Positions 26,999 to 37,928 are shown, numbered from the stretch's first letter. The stretch is 64,000 nt of DNA from an uncultured Allobosea sp. (GCF_945956895.1 NZ_CAMFJF010000002.1:1-64000), one strand, 5' to 3'. Notes: generated from the sequence alone by a model not told the origin. Translations and numbers: made by a program.

Positions 26999-28147
26999 TC
27001 AGAGCATGCCGCGCACGTGAACGATGTCGTTCCAGGTCACGAACAGCATCAACATCAGCACCAGCGCGAGGCCGACCCGGAAACCGATTTCCTGGGCCCG
27101 CGGGCTCAGGGGCCGGCCGCGCAGGGCCTCATAGAGATAGAACAGCAGATGGCCGCCATCGAGCATGGGAACCGGCACGAGATTCATCAGGCCGATCGAA
27201 ACCGAGAGGATCGCGGCGAGATTGATCAGCCCCAGCAAGCCGCCGCTGGAAGCGACGATGCCGGAGACCTGCGCGATCCGAATCGGACCTGAGAGCTGGT
27301 CGGTGGATTCACGCCCGCTCAGAAGCTTGGCGATGTAGTCATAGGTCCGCGTCACGACGAACCAAGTCTCGACGAAGCCCGACTTGGCGGATTCGAGCAA
27401 TCCGAATCGCTGGGTCCTCCAATCCTCCGGACGGGGCGAAGCCTTGACGCCGATCACGCCGATACGCTGCGTCCCGAGCTGCGTCTTCATCTCGGTGAGC
27501 GAGGGCGTCACCGGCAAGGTCACCGTGCCGCCGTCGCGCTCGATCGAGACCTCCAGCCGCTCCTCGGGGCGGGTCGAGACGATCCGCTGCATGTCGGAAA
27601 AACTGGTGACCTTCTGGCCGTCGATGGCGATCACGATGTCGCCCGCCTTCAGCCCGGCCTTCTCCGCCGCGCTGCCGGCGACGACCGTTTCGACGCGCGG
27701 GATCAGCACCTGCTTGCCGAAGAAGAAGGCCGAGCCGGCGAAGATCAGGATCGCCAGGAGGAAATTGGCAATCGGGCCGGCGGCGACGATCGCGGCCCGC
27801 TCGGCGAGAGACTGCGCCGGGAAGGAACGCGCGCGCTCCTGCGCCGACATCCGGCTCACCGCCGCATCGTCGGGCGCGCTGGAGGCATCGGCATCGCCCG
27901 AGAACTTCACGTAGCCGCCGAGCGGGATCAACGCGAAGCGCCAGCGCGTGCCATGCCGGTCGTTGAAGCCGAAGAGCTCGCGGCCGAAGCCGATGGAGAA
28001 GGTCTTGACGTCGACCCCGCACCAGCGGCCGACCAGGAAATGTCCGAGCTCATGGACGAAGACGACGATGGTCAGGACGAAGAGGAACGGCAGCAGATAG
28101 CTGAGCAGGAAATGCCCGGCATTCCAAAACGACGCTGCGAATTCCAT
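26999..28147 (-). CDS. rseP: RIP metalloprotease RseP (site-2 protease)
   Basis: An inner-membrane zinc protease of 382 residues. The HELGH motif lies at residues 32-36 in the first membrane helix, a PDZ domain (VVAGSAAEKAGLKAGDIVIA) follows in the middle, and NLVPVPMLDGGHLLFY supplies the LDG metal ligand near the C-terminus. It cleaves anti-sigma factors in the envelope stress pathway. The start MEFAASFW (28147) is chosen because the extension upstream is not membrane-like. It lies between dxr and bamA as in other Hyphomicrobiales. Confidence 0.96.
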   Translation of the reverse strand: MEFAASFWNAGHFLLSYLLPFLFVLTIVVFVHELGHFLVGRWCGVDVKTFSIGFGRELFGFNDRHGTRWRFALIPLGGYVKFSGDADASSAPDDAAVSRMSAQERARSFPAQSLAERAAIVAAGPIANFLLAILIFAGSAFFFGKQVLIPRVETVVAGSAAEKAGLKAGDIVIAIDGQKVTSFSDMQRIVSTRPEERLEVSIERDGGTVTLPVTPSLTEMKTQLGTQRIGVIGVKASPRPEDWRTQRFGLLESAKSGFVETWFVVTRTYDYIAKLLSGRESTDQLSGPIRIAQVSGIVASSGGLLGLINLAAILSVSIGLMNLVPVPMLDGGHLLFYLYEALRGRPLSPRAQEIGFRVGLALVLMLMLFVTWNDIVHVRGML

Positions 28148-28227
28148 CAAACGATCTCCCAGGGTCCCGACGGCCTCTAGAGCCGGACATCGACAGGGCA
28201 ACAGGCCAACCGGATTGGCGTGTCGCT

Positions 28228-29409
28228 TTAGGTGGCAGTGAACCGCGCTTGCGACAAGAGCGAGGCAGCCCGCCGTCTCGAATCTTGGTCAATGGCGAGC
28301 GCGTCCGCAACATGGCGCGGAGCCTGCACTCCGGCGGGGAATGCGGCGCAGACCGTTTCTACCAGCACGGCGATATCGGAAAAGCGCAGCCGACGCTCCA
28401 GGAAGGCCGCGACGGCGACCTCGTTGGCGGCGTTGAGCACCGCCGGCATGGCGCCGCCTTCGCGCAATGCAGCCATGGCGAGGCCGAGCGCCGGAAAGCG
28501 GACGAGATCGGGGCGCTCGAAGCTGAGGGGGGCCGCCATGGCGAGATCGAGGAAGCGCGGCGGCGGCGCGTCGAGCCGGCCGTCGATGCCGAGGCAATGT
28601 GCCGCGGCAACCCGCATGTCCGGCACCGCCAGGCCGGCGCTGACAGAGCCGTCGCGGAAGGTCACGAGGCCATGGACGATCTGCTGGGGGTGGACGAGCA
28701 CGTCGAGCTGGTCCGGCTGCAGATCGAACAGGAAGCGAGCCTCGATCAGTTCGAGCCCCTTGTTCATCATGCTGGCGGAGTCGATCGTGATCTTGGCGCC
28801 CATCGCATAGTTCGGGTGCTTCAATGCCTGCTCGGGCGTGGCCGCGGCGATGCGCTCGGCGCTCCAGGTCCGGAACGGGCCACCGGAAGCGGTCAGCGTC
28901 ATGCTGCGGACCGAAGCGAGCGGCTCGGCACCGAGCACCTGGAACAGGGCGTTGTGCTCGGAATCGAGCGGCAGCAGGCGGGCTTCGACCTCGGCCGCCC
29001 GCGCCATCACCGCCGCGCCGGCACAGACCAGGCTCTCCTTGTTGGCGAGCGCGATGGTTCGCCCAGGCAGGAGCGCGGCGAAGGTCGCCTCGAGCCCGGC
29101 CGCACCGGAGATCGCGCTGACGACGATATCGGCAGGGCGGTTCACCGCCTCCAGCACCGCGGAGCGCCCTGCCCCGCTGGCGATCCCCGTACCGGAGAGC
29201 GCCTGTTTCAGGGCTTCCTCGCCAGCCGGATCGGCGAGCGCGGCGAAGGACGCTCCCGTTTCGATCGCTGTCCGGGCCAGCGCCTGCGCGTCCCGACCAC
29301 CGACCACGGTCGCGATCGACAGGCGCTCGGGATTCTCGGCGACGATGTCGCGGACCGAGCGTCCGACGGAGCCGGTCGCCCCCAGAAGCGTGACTCTGCG
29401 CAAGGACAT
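28228..29409 (-). CDS. dxr: 1-deoxy-D-xylulose-5-phosphate reductoisomerase (Dxr)
   Basis: The second enzyme of the MEP isoprenoid pathway, 393 residues. The NADPH loop GATGSVGRS lies at 9-17; NKESLVCAG and DSASMMNKGLELIEARFLF form the active-site region. The frame stays open far upstream, but MSLRRVTLLG at 29409 is the family start. It lies 5 bases after cdsA. Confidence 0.98.
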   Translation of the reverse strand: MSLRRVTLLGATGSVGRSVRDIVAENPERLSIATVVGGRDAQALARTAIETGASFAALADPAGEEALKQALSGTGIASGAGRSAVLEAVNRPADIVVSAISGAAGLEATFAALLPGRTIALANKESLVCAGAAVMARAAEVEARLLPLDSEHNALFQVLGAEPLASVRSMTLTASGGPFRTWSAERIAAATPEQALKHPNYAMGAKITIDSASMMNKGLELIEARFLFDLQPDQLDVLVHPQQIVHGLVTFRDGSVSAGLAVPDMRVAAAHCLGIDGRLDAPPPRFLDLAMAAPLSFERPDLVRFPALGLAMAALREGGAMPAVLNAANEVAVAAFLERRLRFSDIAVLVETVCAAFPAGVQAPRHVADALAIDQDSRRRAASLLSQARFTAT

Positions 29410-29414
29410 TGGTG

Positions 29415-30242
29415 TCAGACGTTGAGGTGCAGGGCGAAGAGCGCGAAACCGGCGAGCACCAGCACCGCCCAGTAGCCGTCGAGCCGGTCGAGGAAGCCGC
29501 CGTGACCGGGGATGAGCTTGCTTGAATCCTTGGCGTCGAAACGGCGCTTGAGGGCGGATTCGAACAGGTCTCCCGCCTGGCTGACGATCGAACCCGCGAG
29601 CGAAGCCGTCACCACCGGCCCGACTGCCGTCATACCCTGCAGCGCCGGCATCAAGCGCCAGACGAGATAGCCTCCGAGCATTCCCGCCACGGCGCCGCCG
29701 ATCGCGCCGGACCAGGTCTTCTTGGGGCTGACCGCCGGCATCAGCTTGGGCCCGCCCAGCTTGCGGCCGGTAAAATAGGCGGCGATATCGGTGAGCCAGA
29801 CGACGGCGAAACTCCACAGGATCAGGGCGAGGCCTACCCCCGCGAGATCGCGCAGCGCCGGCGTAACCAGAGCGAAGGCCAGCGCATAGGCGACGCCGCA
29901 GAGCTCGAGCGCCAGGCGCGAGCGCATGAAAGGCGTCATGACGGCGCCGAGAAGTGCCATGGCCGAAGCGGTTCCCGCAATCGCGACTGGGCTCGCCGGG
30001 GAGAAGGCCAGCGCGATACCGGCCACGACCACCGCGATACCGGCAGGGATCGCATTGCCGCGGCCGATGATCGCCAGCCATTCATAGGCGACGAGCCCGG
30101 CGACCAGAATCCAGACCAATCGGAAAGGCCAGCCGCCCCACAGCGTGACGAGCAGGATCAGCGCGCCGAGAACCAGCGCCGAGGCGACCCTGAGCTTCAG
30201 CTCGGAGTTCGCGCGCGGCGCAGAGGGATTCGGCGCATTCAC
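29415..30242 (-). CDS. cdsA: Phosphatidate cytidylyltransferase (CdsA)
   Basis: An integral membrane enzyme of 275 residues that makes CDP-diacylglycerol for phospholipid synthesis. About eight hydrophobic segments are visible. The CDS signature is present: [15 protein letters not shown] followed by [18 protein letters not shown]. The start is a GTG that overlaps the uppS stop (GTGA), indicating coupling. Confidence 0.97.
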   Translation of the reverse strand: MNAPNPSAPRANSELKLRVASALVLGALILLVTLWGGWPFRLVWILVAGLVAYEWLAIIGRGNAIPAGIAVVVAGIALAFSPASPVAIAGTASAMALLGAVMTPFMRSRLALELCGVAYALAFALVTPALRDLAGVGLALILWSFAVVWLTDIAAYFTGRKLGGPKLMPAVSPKKTWSGAIGGAVAGMLGGYLVWRLMPALQGMTAVGPVVTASLAGSIVSQAGDLFESALKRRFDAKDSSKLIPGHGGFLDRLDGYWAVLVLAGFALFALHLNV

Positions 30243-30997
30243 GCGACGCCCACGCTGCGGTCAGAGGAGGTGGACAGGCCGCCGAAGCGGCGCTCGCGCT
30301 GGCGGTACTGGGCCAGAGCTTCCTCGAAGGCGGCCCGGTCGAAATCCGGCCACATCACCGGCGCGAAGATGAACTCGGCATAGGCCGCCTGCCAGAGCAG
30401 GAAGTTCGAGATGCGGGTCTCGCCAGAAGTCCGGATGACCAGTTCGGGGTCCGGGAGGTCGTGGGTGTCGAGTTGGCCCGCGATCGCAGCCTCGTCGATC
30501 GTGGCCGGATCGATCCGCCCCGCAGCCGCCTCGACCGCCAGCCGGCGCGTCGCCCGCACGATCTCGTCGCGCGAGCCGTAATTGAAGGCGATCACCAGCA
30601 CGAGACCGGTATTGTTGCGGGTGCTGGTTTCCGCATGTTCGACAAGGCGACGCAGGTCGGCCGCGAGATCGTCCCGGCTGCCGATGATCCGCACCCGGAC
30701 ATTGGCGACCGAAAGCTCGGCGAGATCCTTCTCGACGAAATGCTTGAGCAGCCCCATCAGGAAGGTGACTTCCGCATAGGGGCGGCGCCAGTTCTCGGTC
30801 GAGAAGCTGTAGAGGGTCAGGACCTTGATACCGAGATCGCTGGCATTGCGGACGGTGCGCCGCAGCGCCTCGAGGCCACGGCGATGGCCTTCCTGCCGCG
30901 GCAGGCCGCGCATCTGCGCCCAGCGCCCGTTGCCGTCCATGATGATGGCGACATGGGCCGGGTTGGACACATCTGCGTCGCGCTGACCGGATGACAT
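30239..30997 (-). CDS. uppS: Isoprenyl transferase (undecaprenyl diphosphate synthase, UppS)
   Basis: A cis-prenyltransferase of 252 residues making the lipid carrier for cell-wall and LPS synthesis. Active-site motif [14 protein letters not shown] (catalytic Asp), FSTENWRRP, and the C-terminal [17 protein letters not shown]. First gene of the uppS-cdsA-dxr-rseP group after frr. Confidence 0.98.
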   Translation of the reverse strand: MSSGQRDADVSNPAHVAIIMDGNGRWAQMRGLPRQEGHRRGLEALRRTVRNASDLGIKVLTLYSFSTENWRRPYAEVTFLMGLLKHFVEKDLAELSVANVRVRIIGSRDDLAADLRRLVEHAETSTRNNTGLVLVIAFNYGSRDEIVRATRRLAVEAAAGRIDPATIDEAAIAGQLDTHDLPDPELVIRTSGETRISNFLLWQAAYAEFIFAPVMWPDFDRAAFEEALAQYRQRERRFGGLSTSSDRSVGVA

Positions 30998-31057
30998 GCG
31001 GATGAGCCTCGCTCGGCCTCGGACGAAGGGGCGCGGGGGGATCTCCCGCGCCGGAGA

Positions 31058-31621
31058 TCAGACGTGCAGGATTTCCTTTTCCTTCGCCGCGAGCGCCTGA
31101 TCGATCTCGGCAATGTGCTGGTCGGTCGCCTTCTGGACGAGGTCGGAGTTGCGGGCGGCATCGTCCTTGGTCATGTCGCCGTCCTTCTCGAGCTTCTTGA
31201 CGACGTCGATGCCGTCGCGGCGGACATGGCGCACGGAGACCTTGGCTTCTTCAGCGTATTTGTGCGCGACCTTGACCATCTCCTTGCGGCGCTGCTCGTT
31301 CAGCTCCGGGATGCGGATGCGCAGGACCTGGCCTTCCGTCTGAGGGTTGAGGCCGAGATCGGATTCGCGCACCGCCTTGTCGACGGCGTTCACCATCGAG
31401 CGGTCCCAGACCTGGACGCTGAGCAGGCGAGGCTCCGGCACGCTGACCGTGGCGAGTTGGCTCAGCGGCGTGCGGGCGCCATAGGCCTCGACCATGATCG
31501 GGTCGAGCATGTTGGCGGAGGCGCGGCCGGAGCGCAGCGAGGCGAGATCGCCCTTGAAGGACTGCACCGCACCGGCCATGCGGCGCTTGATGTCGGCGAG
31601 GTCGAACGTCGTCTGGGCCAT
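31058..31621 (-). CDS. frr: Ribosome recycling factor (Frr)
   Basis: A 187-residue protein of normal length. Family blocks [33 protein letters not shown] and [20 protein letters not shown] are present. It splits post-termination ribosomes together with EF-G. It lies upstream of uppS on the same strand. Its own 5' side is the unusual 31693-31960 palindrome. Confidence 0.98.
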   Translation of the reverse strand: MAQTTFDLADIKRRMAGAVQSFKGDLASLRSGRASANMLDPIMVEAYGARTPLSQLATVSVPEPRLLSVQVWDRSMVNAVDKAVRESDLGLNPQTEGQVLRIRIPELNEQRRKEMVKVAHKYAEEAKVSVRHVRRDGIDVVKKLEKDGDMTKDDAARNSDLVQKATDQHIAEIDQALAAKEKEILHV

Positions 31622-32136
31622 TTCAATCGGGACCTTGCAGATAATTCAAAATCGGCGCGACCATGGCGGCGAGGCCGCGCAGGGTCAAGATCAAGAGCCT
31701 CTAACACAACCCGGAGGGGCCTCGACGCCGGCAATTCGTCCGCTCCGCCAGGAGCGGCGGTGAAGCCGATACCATTGGTATCGGCAAGCGCCGCGACGCC
31801 GCGGGCGGTCGAATTCCCGGCGCCGAAGGTGGGCTTTGGAGGGCCGCCTGCGGCGTCGGAACGACTTGCCGATATCGATGGATATCGGCTGCACGCTCCT
31901 CCTGGCATGCGGCTCCTCCAAAGCCCATCGAGACCCCTCCGGGTTGTGTTAGAGCCTCTTACATCCTCGAACAGCATTTTCCCCCGCGATGAGCAAGGGA
32001 AAAGCGTCGATGCGCGCCGAACATGGCGGAGTAGCGCCCCTGCCCGCTGTTCCGCGGCTGCGGGATGCCCATGTCCGTTGTGTGGATCGGCACGGCTTCG
32101 GGCTGCGCCGGGAGCAAGGAATGACGGAGAAAAGAC
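31622..32136. other. Gene-free region upstream of frr, mostly a large palindrome
   Basis: 515 bases with no convincing gene. More than half is the palindromic element at 31693-31960. The remainder (31961-32136) probably holds the divergent promoters of frr and the VOC gene; nothing specific is recognisable in it. Confidence 0.6.
31693..31960. repeat. 268-bp near-perfect nested palindrome
   Basis: The outer arms (31693-31725 and 31928-31960) are inverted copies with 2 mismatches in 33 bases. Inside, TGGGCTTTGGAGG near 31828 is inverted at 31914-31926. Two small hairpins, GCCGATACC/GGTATCGGC (31765-31785) and GCCGATATC/GATATCGGC (31868-31889), are themselves inverted copies of each other. No protein is encoded. 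It may be a MITE-like or REP-like element. Confidence 0.85.
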
Positions 32137-32550
32137 GTGCCTCGCCTCAACCGCATCGTCGAGACGGCGCTCTATGTCGATGACCTCGACCGCGCCCGTA
32201 CCTTCTACGAGGACAAGCTCGGCCTCGCGCCCCTGCTCAGGACGAAGACGCTCCTCGCCTATGATGTTGGCGGCGCGAATGTGCTTCTGCTGTTCCAGCG
32301 CGGCGCCTCGCTGCAGACGCAGAGCTCGCCCGGTGGAACGATCCCGCCGCATGACGGGAGCGGGCCGCTCCACATCGCCTTCGCGATAGACACAGACGAG
32401 CTCCCGGCCTGGGAAGCGAAGCTCAAGGGACTCGGCATCGTCGTCGAAGGACGCATGCAGTGGGAACGCGGCAGCACGAGCCTGTATTTCCGCGACCCGG
32501 ACGGGCATCTGCTCGAACTGGCGACGCCCGGCCTGTGGCGAACCTACTGA
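32137..32550 (+). CDS. VOC/glyoxalase-fold protein, 137 aa
   Basis: The product has the vicinal-oxygen-chelate fold: ALYVDDLDRARTFYEDKLGL at the start, HIAFAIDTDELPAWEAKL in the middle and SLYFRDPDGHLLELATP at the end, with a probable metal-ligand His and Glu. The substrate is unknown (glyoxalase, fosfomycin-resistance-like or dioxygenase-like). The start is a GTG at 32137 after a gga-rich site. It faces the 3' end of pyrH with only 10 bases between the stops. Confidence 0.9.
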   Translation: MPRLNRIVETALYVDDLDRARTFYEDKLGLAPLLRTKTLLAYDVGGANVLLLFQRGASLQTQSSPGGTIPPHDGSGPLHIAFAIDTDELPAWEAKLKGLGIVVEGRMQWERGSTSLYFRDPDGHLLELATPGLWRTY

Positions 32551-32560
32551 GACTGGCGCC

Positions 32561-33268
32561 TCAGGGCGTGACGTAAGTCGCCCTGCCCTCGCCGCGCAGG
32601 ACCGCGGCGAGCATGCCGGGCTCGGCGATCGAGAAGACGACGATGGTGAGGCTCGCGTCGCGGGCGAGCGCGAAGGCGGCGGTGTCCATCACCTTGAGGT
32701 CGCGCTTGATCGCGTCCTCGTGGGTCAGCGTCTCGTAGCGGGTCGCGGTCGGGTCCTTCTTCGGGTCGGCGCTGTAGACTCCGTCGACCTGCGTCGCCTT
32801 GAGCAGGTGGCTGCAACCGAGTTCAGCCGCGCGCAGCGCCGCGCCCGTGTCCGTGGTGAAATACGGGTTGCCGGTGCCGCCGCCGAGGATGACGACCTTG
32901 CCGTTGCTGAGATGGTCGAGCGCGCGCTTGCGGGCATAGCTCTCGCAGAGCGAGGGCATCGGCACTGCCGACATCGCGCGGGCCGGGGCGCCGGCCGCCT
33001 CGATGGAATGCTCCAGCGCCAGCGCGTTCATCACCGTGCCGAGCATGCCGATCGAATCGGCAGTGGTCCTGTCGAGCCCCTTGTTGAGGCCCTGGACGCC
33101 GCGGAAGAAGTTGCCGCCGCCGACGACGATGCCGATCTCGACGCCCTCGCGCGAGGCATGGGCGATATCGGCTGCGAGCGCCGTCAGCGTGCCGCCATCC
33201 AGCCCGTTGCCGACAGGACCGGCAAGGGCTTCACCGGAGAGCTTCACGAGAACGCGTTGGGGTCTCAT
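32561..33268 (-). CDS. pyrH: UMP kinase (PyrH)
   Basis: An amino-acid-kinase fold enzyme of 235 residues that phosphorylates UMP. RVLVKLSGEALAG at the N-terminus, GIVVGGGNFFRGV, and VVILGGGTGNPYFTTDTGAA are the conserved blocks. The start MRPQRVLV at 33268 is the family start. It follows tsf, giving the common rpsB-tsf-pyrH-frr order, interrupted here by the plus-strand VOC gene and the palindrome. Confidence 0.98.
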   Translation of the reverse strand: MRPQRVLVKLSGEALAGPVGNGLDGGTLTALAADIAHASREGVEIGIVVGGGNFFRGVQGLNKGLDRTTADSIGMLGTVMNALALEHSIEAAGAPARAMSAVPMPSLCESYARKRALDHLSNGKVVILGGGTGNPYFTTDTGAALRAAELGCSHLLKATQVDGVYSADPKKDPTATRYETLTHEDAIKRDLKVMDTAAFALARDASLTIVVFSIAEPGMLAAVLRGEGRATYVTP

Positions 33269-33330
33269 CGATGTCTCTCCGTCGTGTTGGGGGCCGGCTG
33301 CGATTCGACGCAGCCCTATCTTCCTACAAA

Positions 33331-33355
33331 AAAGGCCGCGCAATGCGCGGCCTTT
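33331..33355 (-). terminator. Rho-independent terminator after tsf
   Basis: A perfect 10-bp stem (aaaggccgcg at 33331-33340 with its complement at 33346-33355). On the minus strand it is followed by a run of T (the aaaaaa just before 33331). It lies 22 bases beyond the tsf stop and separates rpsB-tsf from pyrH. Confidence 0.85.
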
Positions 33356-33377
33356 CTCTCATTCGTGATGGAGCTTG

Positions 33378-34301
33378 TCAGCCCGTGGTGCCGCCGGCGG
33401 CAGCGACCTCGGCCGCGAAGTCCTGCTCTTCCTTCTCGATGCCCTCGCCGAGCGCGTAGCGGGCGAAGCCGGTGAGCTTGACCGGGGCGCCGACCTTGCC
33501 CTCGATCTCCTTGAGGACCTGCGCAACCGACTTCGAGCCGTCATGGATATAGGCCTGCTCGAGCAGGCAGTATTCCTTGGCGTAGCTCTTCAGGCCGCTC
33601 TCGGTGATCTTGGCCAGGACATGCTCGGGCTTGCCGGCATTCTTCTCGGCCAGGATCGCCTTCTCGCGCTCCAGCACGTCCGGGGCGACCGAAGCGAGGT
33701 CGAGCGCAACCGGGTTGGTCGCCGCGACATGCATGGCGAGCTGGCGGCCGAGCACAGCGAGCTCGTCCGACTTAGCCGTCGTCTCGAGCGCGACGATGAC
33801 GCCGATCTTGCCGAGGCCCTCGGTGATCGCGCCGTGGACATAGGAGCCGATCACGCCCGAGGACACCTTGAGCGAGGCGACGCGACGCAGCGTCATGTTC
33901 TCACCGATGGTGGCGATGGCGTTGGCGATCGCGTCCTGAACGGTGCCGCCGCCCGGATAGTGATGGCCGAGCAGTGCCTCGACGTCGCCGCCACGCTCAA
34001 GCGCGACATCGGCGATGGTCTTGGCGAGCGCCTGGAATTCCGGGTTGCGCGCGACGAAGTCGGTCTCGGAGTTGACCTCGACGACGACGCCCTCGTTGCC
34101 CTGCACGGCGACGGCGACGAGGCCCTCGGCGGCGACACGGCCGGCCTTCTTGGCGGCCTTCGACAGGCCCTTGGCGCGCAGCCAGTCGATGGCTGCCTCC
34201 AGGTTGCCGTCATTCGCCGAGAGGGCGGCCTTACAGTCCATCATGCCCGCGCCGGTCTTGTCGCGGAGTTCCTTCACGAGTGCGGCGGTGATCGCGGCCA
34301 T
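33378..34301 (-). CDS. tsf: Translation elongation factor Ts (Tsf)
   Basis: 307 residues. The N-terminal UBA block [20 protein letters not shown] and the [10 protein letters not shown] segment are diagnostic. It exchanges GDP on EF-Tu. The ATG at 34301 is the family start, although the frame continues upstream. A hairpin in the rpsB-tsf gap (34383-34415) may limit read-through from rpsB. Confidence 0.98.
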   Translation of the reverse strand: MAAITAALVKELRDKTGAGMMDCKAALSANDGNLEAAIDWLRAKGLSKAAKKAGRVAAEGLVAVAVQGNEGVVVEVNSETDFVARNPEFQALAKTIADVALERGGDVEALLGHHYPGGGTVQDAIANAIATIGENMTLRRVASLKVSSGVIGSYVHGAITEGLGKIGVIVALETTAKSDELAVLGRQLAMHVAATNPVALDLASVAPDVLEREKAILAEKNAGKPEHVLAKITESGLKSYAKEYCLLEQAYIHDGSKSVAQVLKEIEGKVGAPVKLTGFARYALGEGIEKEEQDFAAEVAAAGGTTG

Positions 34302-34382
34302 CTGTCTTGTCCTTGCTGTCGGTGCGGCGCAGGCCCTTAAGACCGGCCGCGGATCGGAATTATGCGGACGCCTGCATGGGGA

Positions 34383-34415
34383 AACGCCGACGCTCCGTTT
34401 CCGGCCGTCGGCGTT
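34383..34415 (-). terminator. Possible attenuating hairpin between rpsB and tsf
   Basis: Stem aacgccgacg (34383-34392) with cgtcggcgtt (34406-34415), in the 179-bp gap between rpsB and tsf. No T tract follows, so partial termination or RNA stability is more likely than a full stop. Confidence 0.4.
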
Positions 34416-34480
34416 GGTCGGCGTCAATCGAGAATCTGATTGCGACGCGCGGATGACGCGCCGCAGTCAGGCAGCCTGCA

Positions 34481-35473
<993 letters not shown>

Positions 35474-35657
35474 GGTGTTCTAGTCCTTCCGGTTGAGCCT
35501 CTGGAGCGCGAATGAACAAGGCATGAGCTGCCACGTCACCGGAACGCCTCGGGACATCGAGGCGATGCGCTCCATGTGGGATGCGCTGCGCCTTACAGGG
35601 GATGGGACCGCATTGCAAGCCGGCTGAGCCGAGAAAACCGACGGCGCGATATGATGA

Positions 35658-35682
35658 GGCCCATGCGGCGTCCGCATGGGCC
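35658..35682 (-). terminator. Hairpin terminator between the secreted protein and rpsB
   Basis: A perfect 11-bp stem (ggcccatgcgg at 35658-35668 with its complement at 35672-35682) with a 3-base loop, 38 bases beyond the stop of the 35720-36103 gene. No T tract follows, so termination is probable rather than certain. Confidence 0.5.
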
Positions 35683-35719
35683 ACTTATCGCGACGGCAGG
35701 CGATGCGTCCGGCCTCGCC

Positions 35720-36103
35720 CTACTGCGGCAGGTTGGCGCCCATCTGCTTCACCAGCTCGGCGAGCTTCTTGCAATATGCCGCCGGAGGGCCGCCCTGCGC
35801 CGCGGCGATGCTCTGCTCGATGCCCATCACCGACACCGTGCCCTTGCGGCCGGCCGCCTCGGCCGCATCGCCGCCGCTGCCATCCGCCGGAGCGGGAATG
35901 AGCGCAATCAACTTCTTCTGCACCCCGGCCGCGGAGCCATCGATATGGCCGTTGTCGGCGCAATAGCCGAGGATGCCGAGCTGGTTGCGGGCGGCCTGAT
36001 AGGCGACCTTGAGCTGATCGGCCTGGGCCTGAGCGAAAGATGGGGCGACCGAGCCCAAAAACGCGACCGTAGAGACGGTCATCAACGACTTATAAAAGTT
36101 CAT
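35720..36103 (-). CDS. Small secreted protein of a Hyphomicrobiales family (127 aa)
   Basis: A signal peptide (MNFYKSLMTVSTVAFLGSVA, cleavage after SFA) precedes a small helical mature protein with two cysteines and the blocks AYQAARNQLGILGYC, IDGSAAGVQKKLIALIPAP and GTVSVMGIEQSIAAA. I recall relatives annotated as pore-forming ESAT-6-like, but this label rests on weak similarity. The ATG at 36103 has a gagga site. Confidence 0.8.
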   Translation of the reverse strand: MNFYKSLMTVSTVAFLGSVAPSFAQAQADQLKVAYQAARNQLGILGYCADNGHIDGSAAGVQKKLIALIPAPADGSGGDAAEAAGRKGTVSVMGIEQSIAAAQGGPPAAYCKKLAELVKQMGANLPQ

Positions 36104-36318
36104 CGGGAATATCCTCAAGCCATCATGTTCTCAAGCAGGCCAAACTGCTCTCCCTCCCACCTCCACCTGCCTAGCGCGCGGGGCTGGACCGGACAACCCG
36201 AAACGCCGCGGCCTGTCCGGCTCGGTGGACCGGTTTCGCTGCGCGAGCAGGCTAGTGCGGCCGCAGGCGCACCGATCGGCGTCCTCGGCCGGAGCGATCG
36301 CGAGAGGCCGAAATCCGC

Positions 36319-37473
36319 GTGATCATCGACCTGAGAACGATCTTCGTCACGGGCGCGCTGACCTGCTTCATCATCGGCACGATGCAGCTCATGACCTTCG
36401 CCACCGGCCGCTTCACCCGCAGCCCGGTCTGGTGGGGCGTCAGCAGCCTGTGCATCGGCGCCGGCCTGCTCGGCACCGCGTTCCGCGGCGCTATTCCCGA
36501 TATCCTCTCGATCGAGTTCGCCAACACCATCATGCTGGCCGGCTGCCTGCTGCTGCTGTTCGGCATCCGGCATTTTGCGGGGCGCGAGCTCAATTGGTTC
36601 GGCTTGGGAGTGGTGCTCCTCGGCATCTGGACATTGCTCGCGCTGTCGCCCGGCACGGAAGGCTATTCGACACGCGTCATGGTCGTGGCGACGGTGATGG
36701 CGCTCTGCGATGCCGCCATCGTCCGCGAGGCCGTACGGCTCGGACGAAAGGAGCGGCTGCGCTCGGCCTGGCTGCTGGCCATCCTGTTCGCGCCGACGGT
36801 CGTGATCTATGCCGGACGCATCGCGCTGGCGGCGCTTGACCAGGTCGGCACGACATTGTTTCCACCGGATCCGGGGGCGACCGGCTGGCTCGCCGCGACC
36901 GGCGTCGCCTTCATCATCCTGAGAGGCCAGGCCCTGCTCTTGCTCGCAACCGAACGCAGCGACCGGATTCTGGCGACGCTCGCGCGGCGCGACCCGTTGA
37001 CCGGGGCGATGAACCGCTCCGGGCTGGAACAATGGCTGGCGCGGCAGTCGCGCGGCGAACGGCAGGCCGCGCTCCTGCTCGTCGATATCGACCACTTCAA
37101 GACGCTCAACGATACGCTCGGCCATGCCGCCGGCGACCGTATCCTGCGCCTCTTTGCCGACGCGGTGCGGGAGCAGTTGCGCAGCACCGACATCCTGGCC
37201 CGGCAGGGCGGCGACGAGTTCGCGATCATCCTCCCCGATGTCGGCGCCCGGGAAGCGGTGCGGGTTGCCGAGCGTCTCCGCGGCGCCTTTCGCGACAAGC
37301 TCGCCGATCTCGCCGAGATCCGGCTGCAGCTGACGCTCAGCATCGGCGTGGCCGAGATCGAGCTCGGCGGGCGCGAGCTCGACGACCTCCTGGTCGAGGC
37401 CGACGAGGCGCTCTATCGCGCCAAGCGGCTCGGCCGGGACCGCGTCCAGGCGCAGCTGAAGCCCGCGGCCTGA
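36319..37473 (+). CDS. Membrane-bound diguanylate cyclase (GGDEF)
   Basis: The first 205 residues hold six or seven hydrophobic segments (membrane sensor of MHYT/7TM-like character). A GGDEF domain runs from about 215 to 380 with RDPLTGAMNRSGLE at the start, the intact active site GGDEF at 297-301 and an allosteric I-site RSTD at 288-291. It should therefore make cyclic di-GMP and be inhibited by it. The start is a GTG with a gagagg site. No neighbouring effector gene is obvious; it converges on the VOC gene 12 bases away. Confidence 0.93.
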   Translation: MIIDLRTIFVTGALTCFIIGTMQLMTFATGRFTRSPVWWGVSSLCIGAGLLGTAFRGAIPDILSIEFANTIMLAGCLLLLFGIRHFAGRELNWFGLGVVLLGIWTLLALSPGTEGYSTRVMVVATVMALCDAAIVREAVRLGRKERLRSAWLLAILFAPTVVIYAGRIALAALDQVGTTLFPPDPGATGWLAATGVAFIILRGQALLLLATERSDRILATLARRDPLTGAMNRSGLEQWLARQSRGERQAALLLVDIDHFKTLNDTLGHAAGDRILRLFADAVREQLRSTDILARQGGDEFAIILPDVGAREAVRVAERLRGAFRDKLADLAEIRLQLTLSIGVAEIELGGRELDDLLVEADEALYRAKRLGRDRVQAQLKPAA

Positions 37474-37485
37474 AACCCAAGCCCC

Positions 37486-37860
37486 TCAGGCTTCCGGGAA
37501 GGGGTGGAACACGCGCAGGCGATGCCCATCGGGATCGCGCGCCGTGAAGGTGCGCCCGAAATCCAGGTCGGTCGGCTCCTGCAGGATAACGACGCCGCGC
37601 TTGCGCCAGTCCTCGCAGGTCGTATCGACGGCTTCCGCGCTGGGAGCGATCATCGCGATCTCGGCCGCGCCGCCCGTCACGGTCGCAGCGGGCTCGACGG
37701 TATGGCGCGACCAGAGGCCGAGCCGCGCGCCCGAGGGCAGCGCGAACATCGCGAAGGTCGGTGACAGCTCCAGCGACTCCTTGCCGAGCAGGTCGGCATA
37801 GAAGGCGGCGCTGGCGGCCGGGCTCTCGACATGGAGCAGGATGAAATGGGCATCGAACAT
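37486..37860 (-). CDS. VOC/glyoxalase-fold protein, 124 aa
   Basis: The start MFDAHFILLHVESPAASAAF and the end TFTARDPDGHRLRVFHPF are the VOC-fold signature, with AEIAMIAPSAEAVDTTCEDW between them. The function is not specified by the sequence. The ATG at 37860 is used; the open frame upstream lacks fold similarity. It lies downstream of a WYL-domain regulator on the same strand (68-bp gap), which may control it. Confidence 0.88.
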   Translation of the reverse strand: MFDAHFILLHVESPAASAAFYADLLGKESLELSPTFAMFALPSGARLGLWSRHTVEPAATVTGGAAEIAMIAPSAEAVDTTCEDWRKRGVVILQEPTDLDFGRTFTARDPDGHRLRVFHPFPEA

Positions 37861-37928
37861 GGTGGCCTCCCGATTGGTCTGGATGAGGGAGACTAGAATC
37901 AGATGCTGCCAATTTCCGGCAGTATCGG

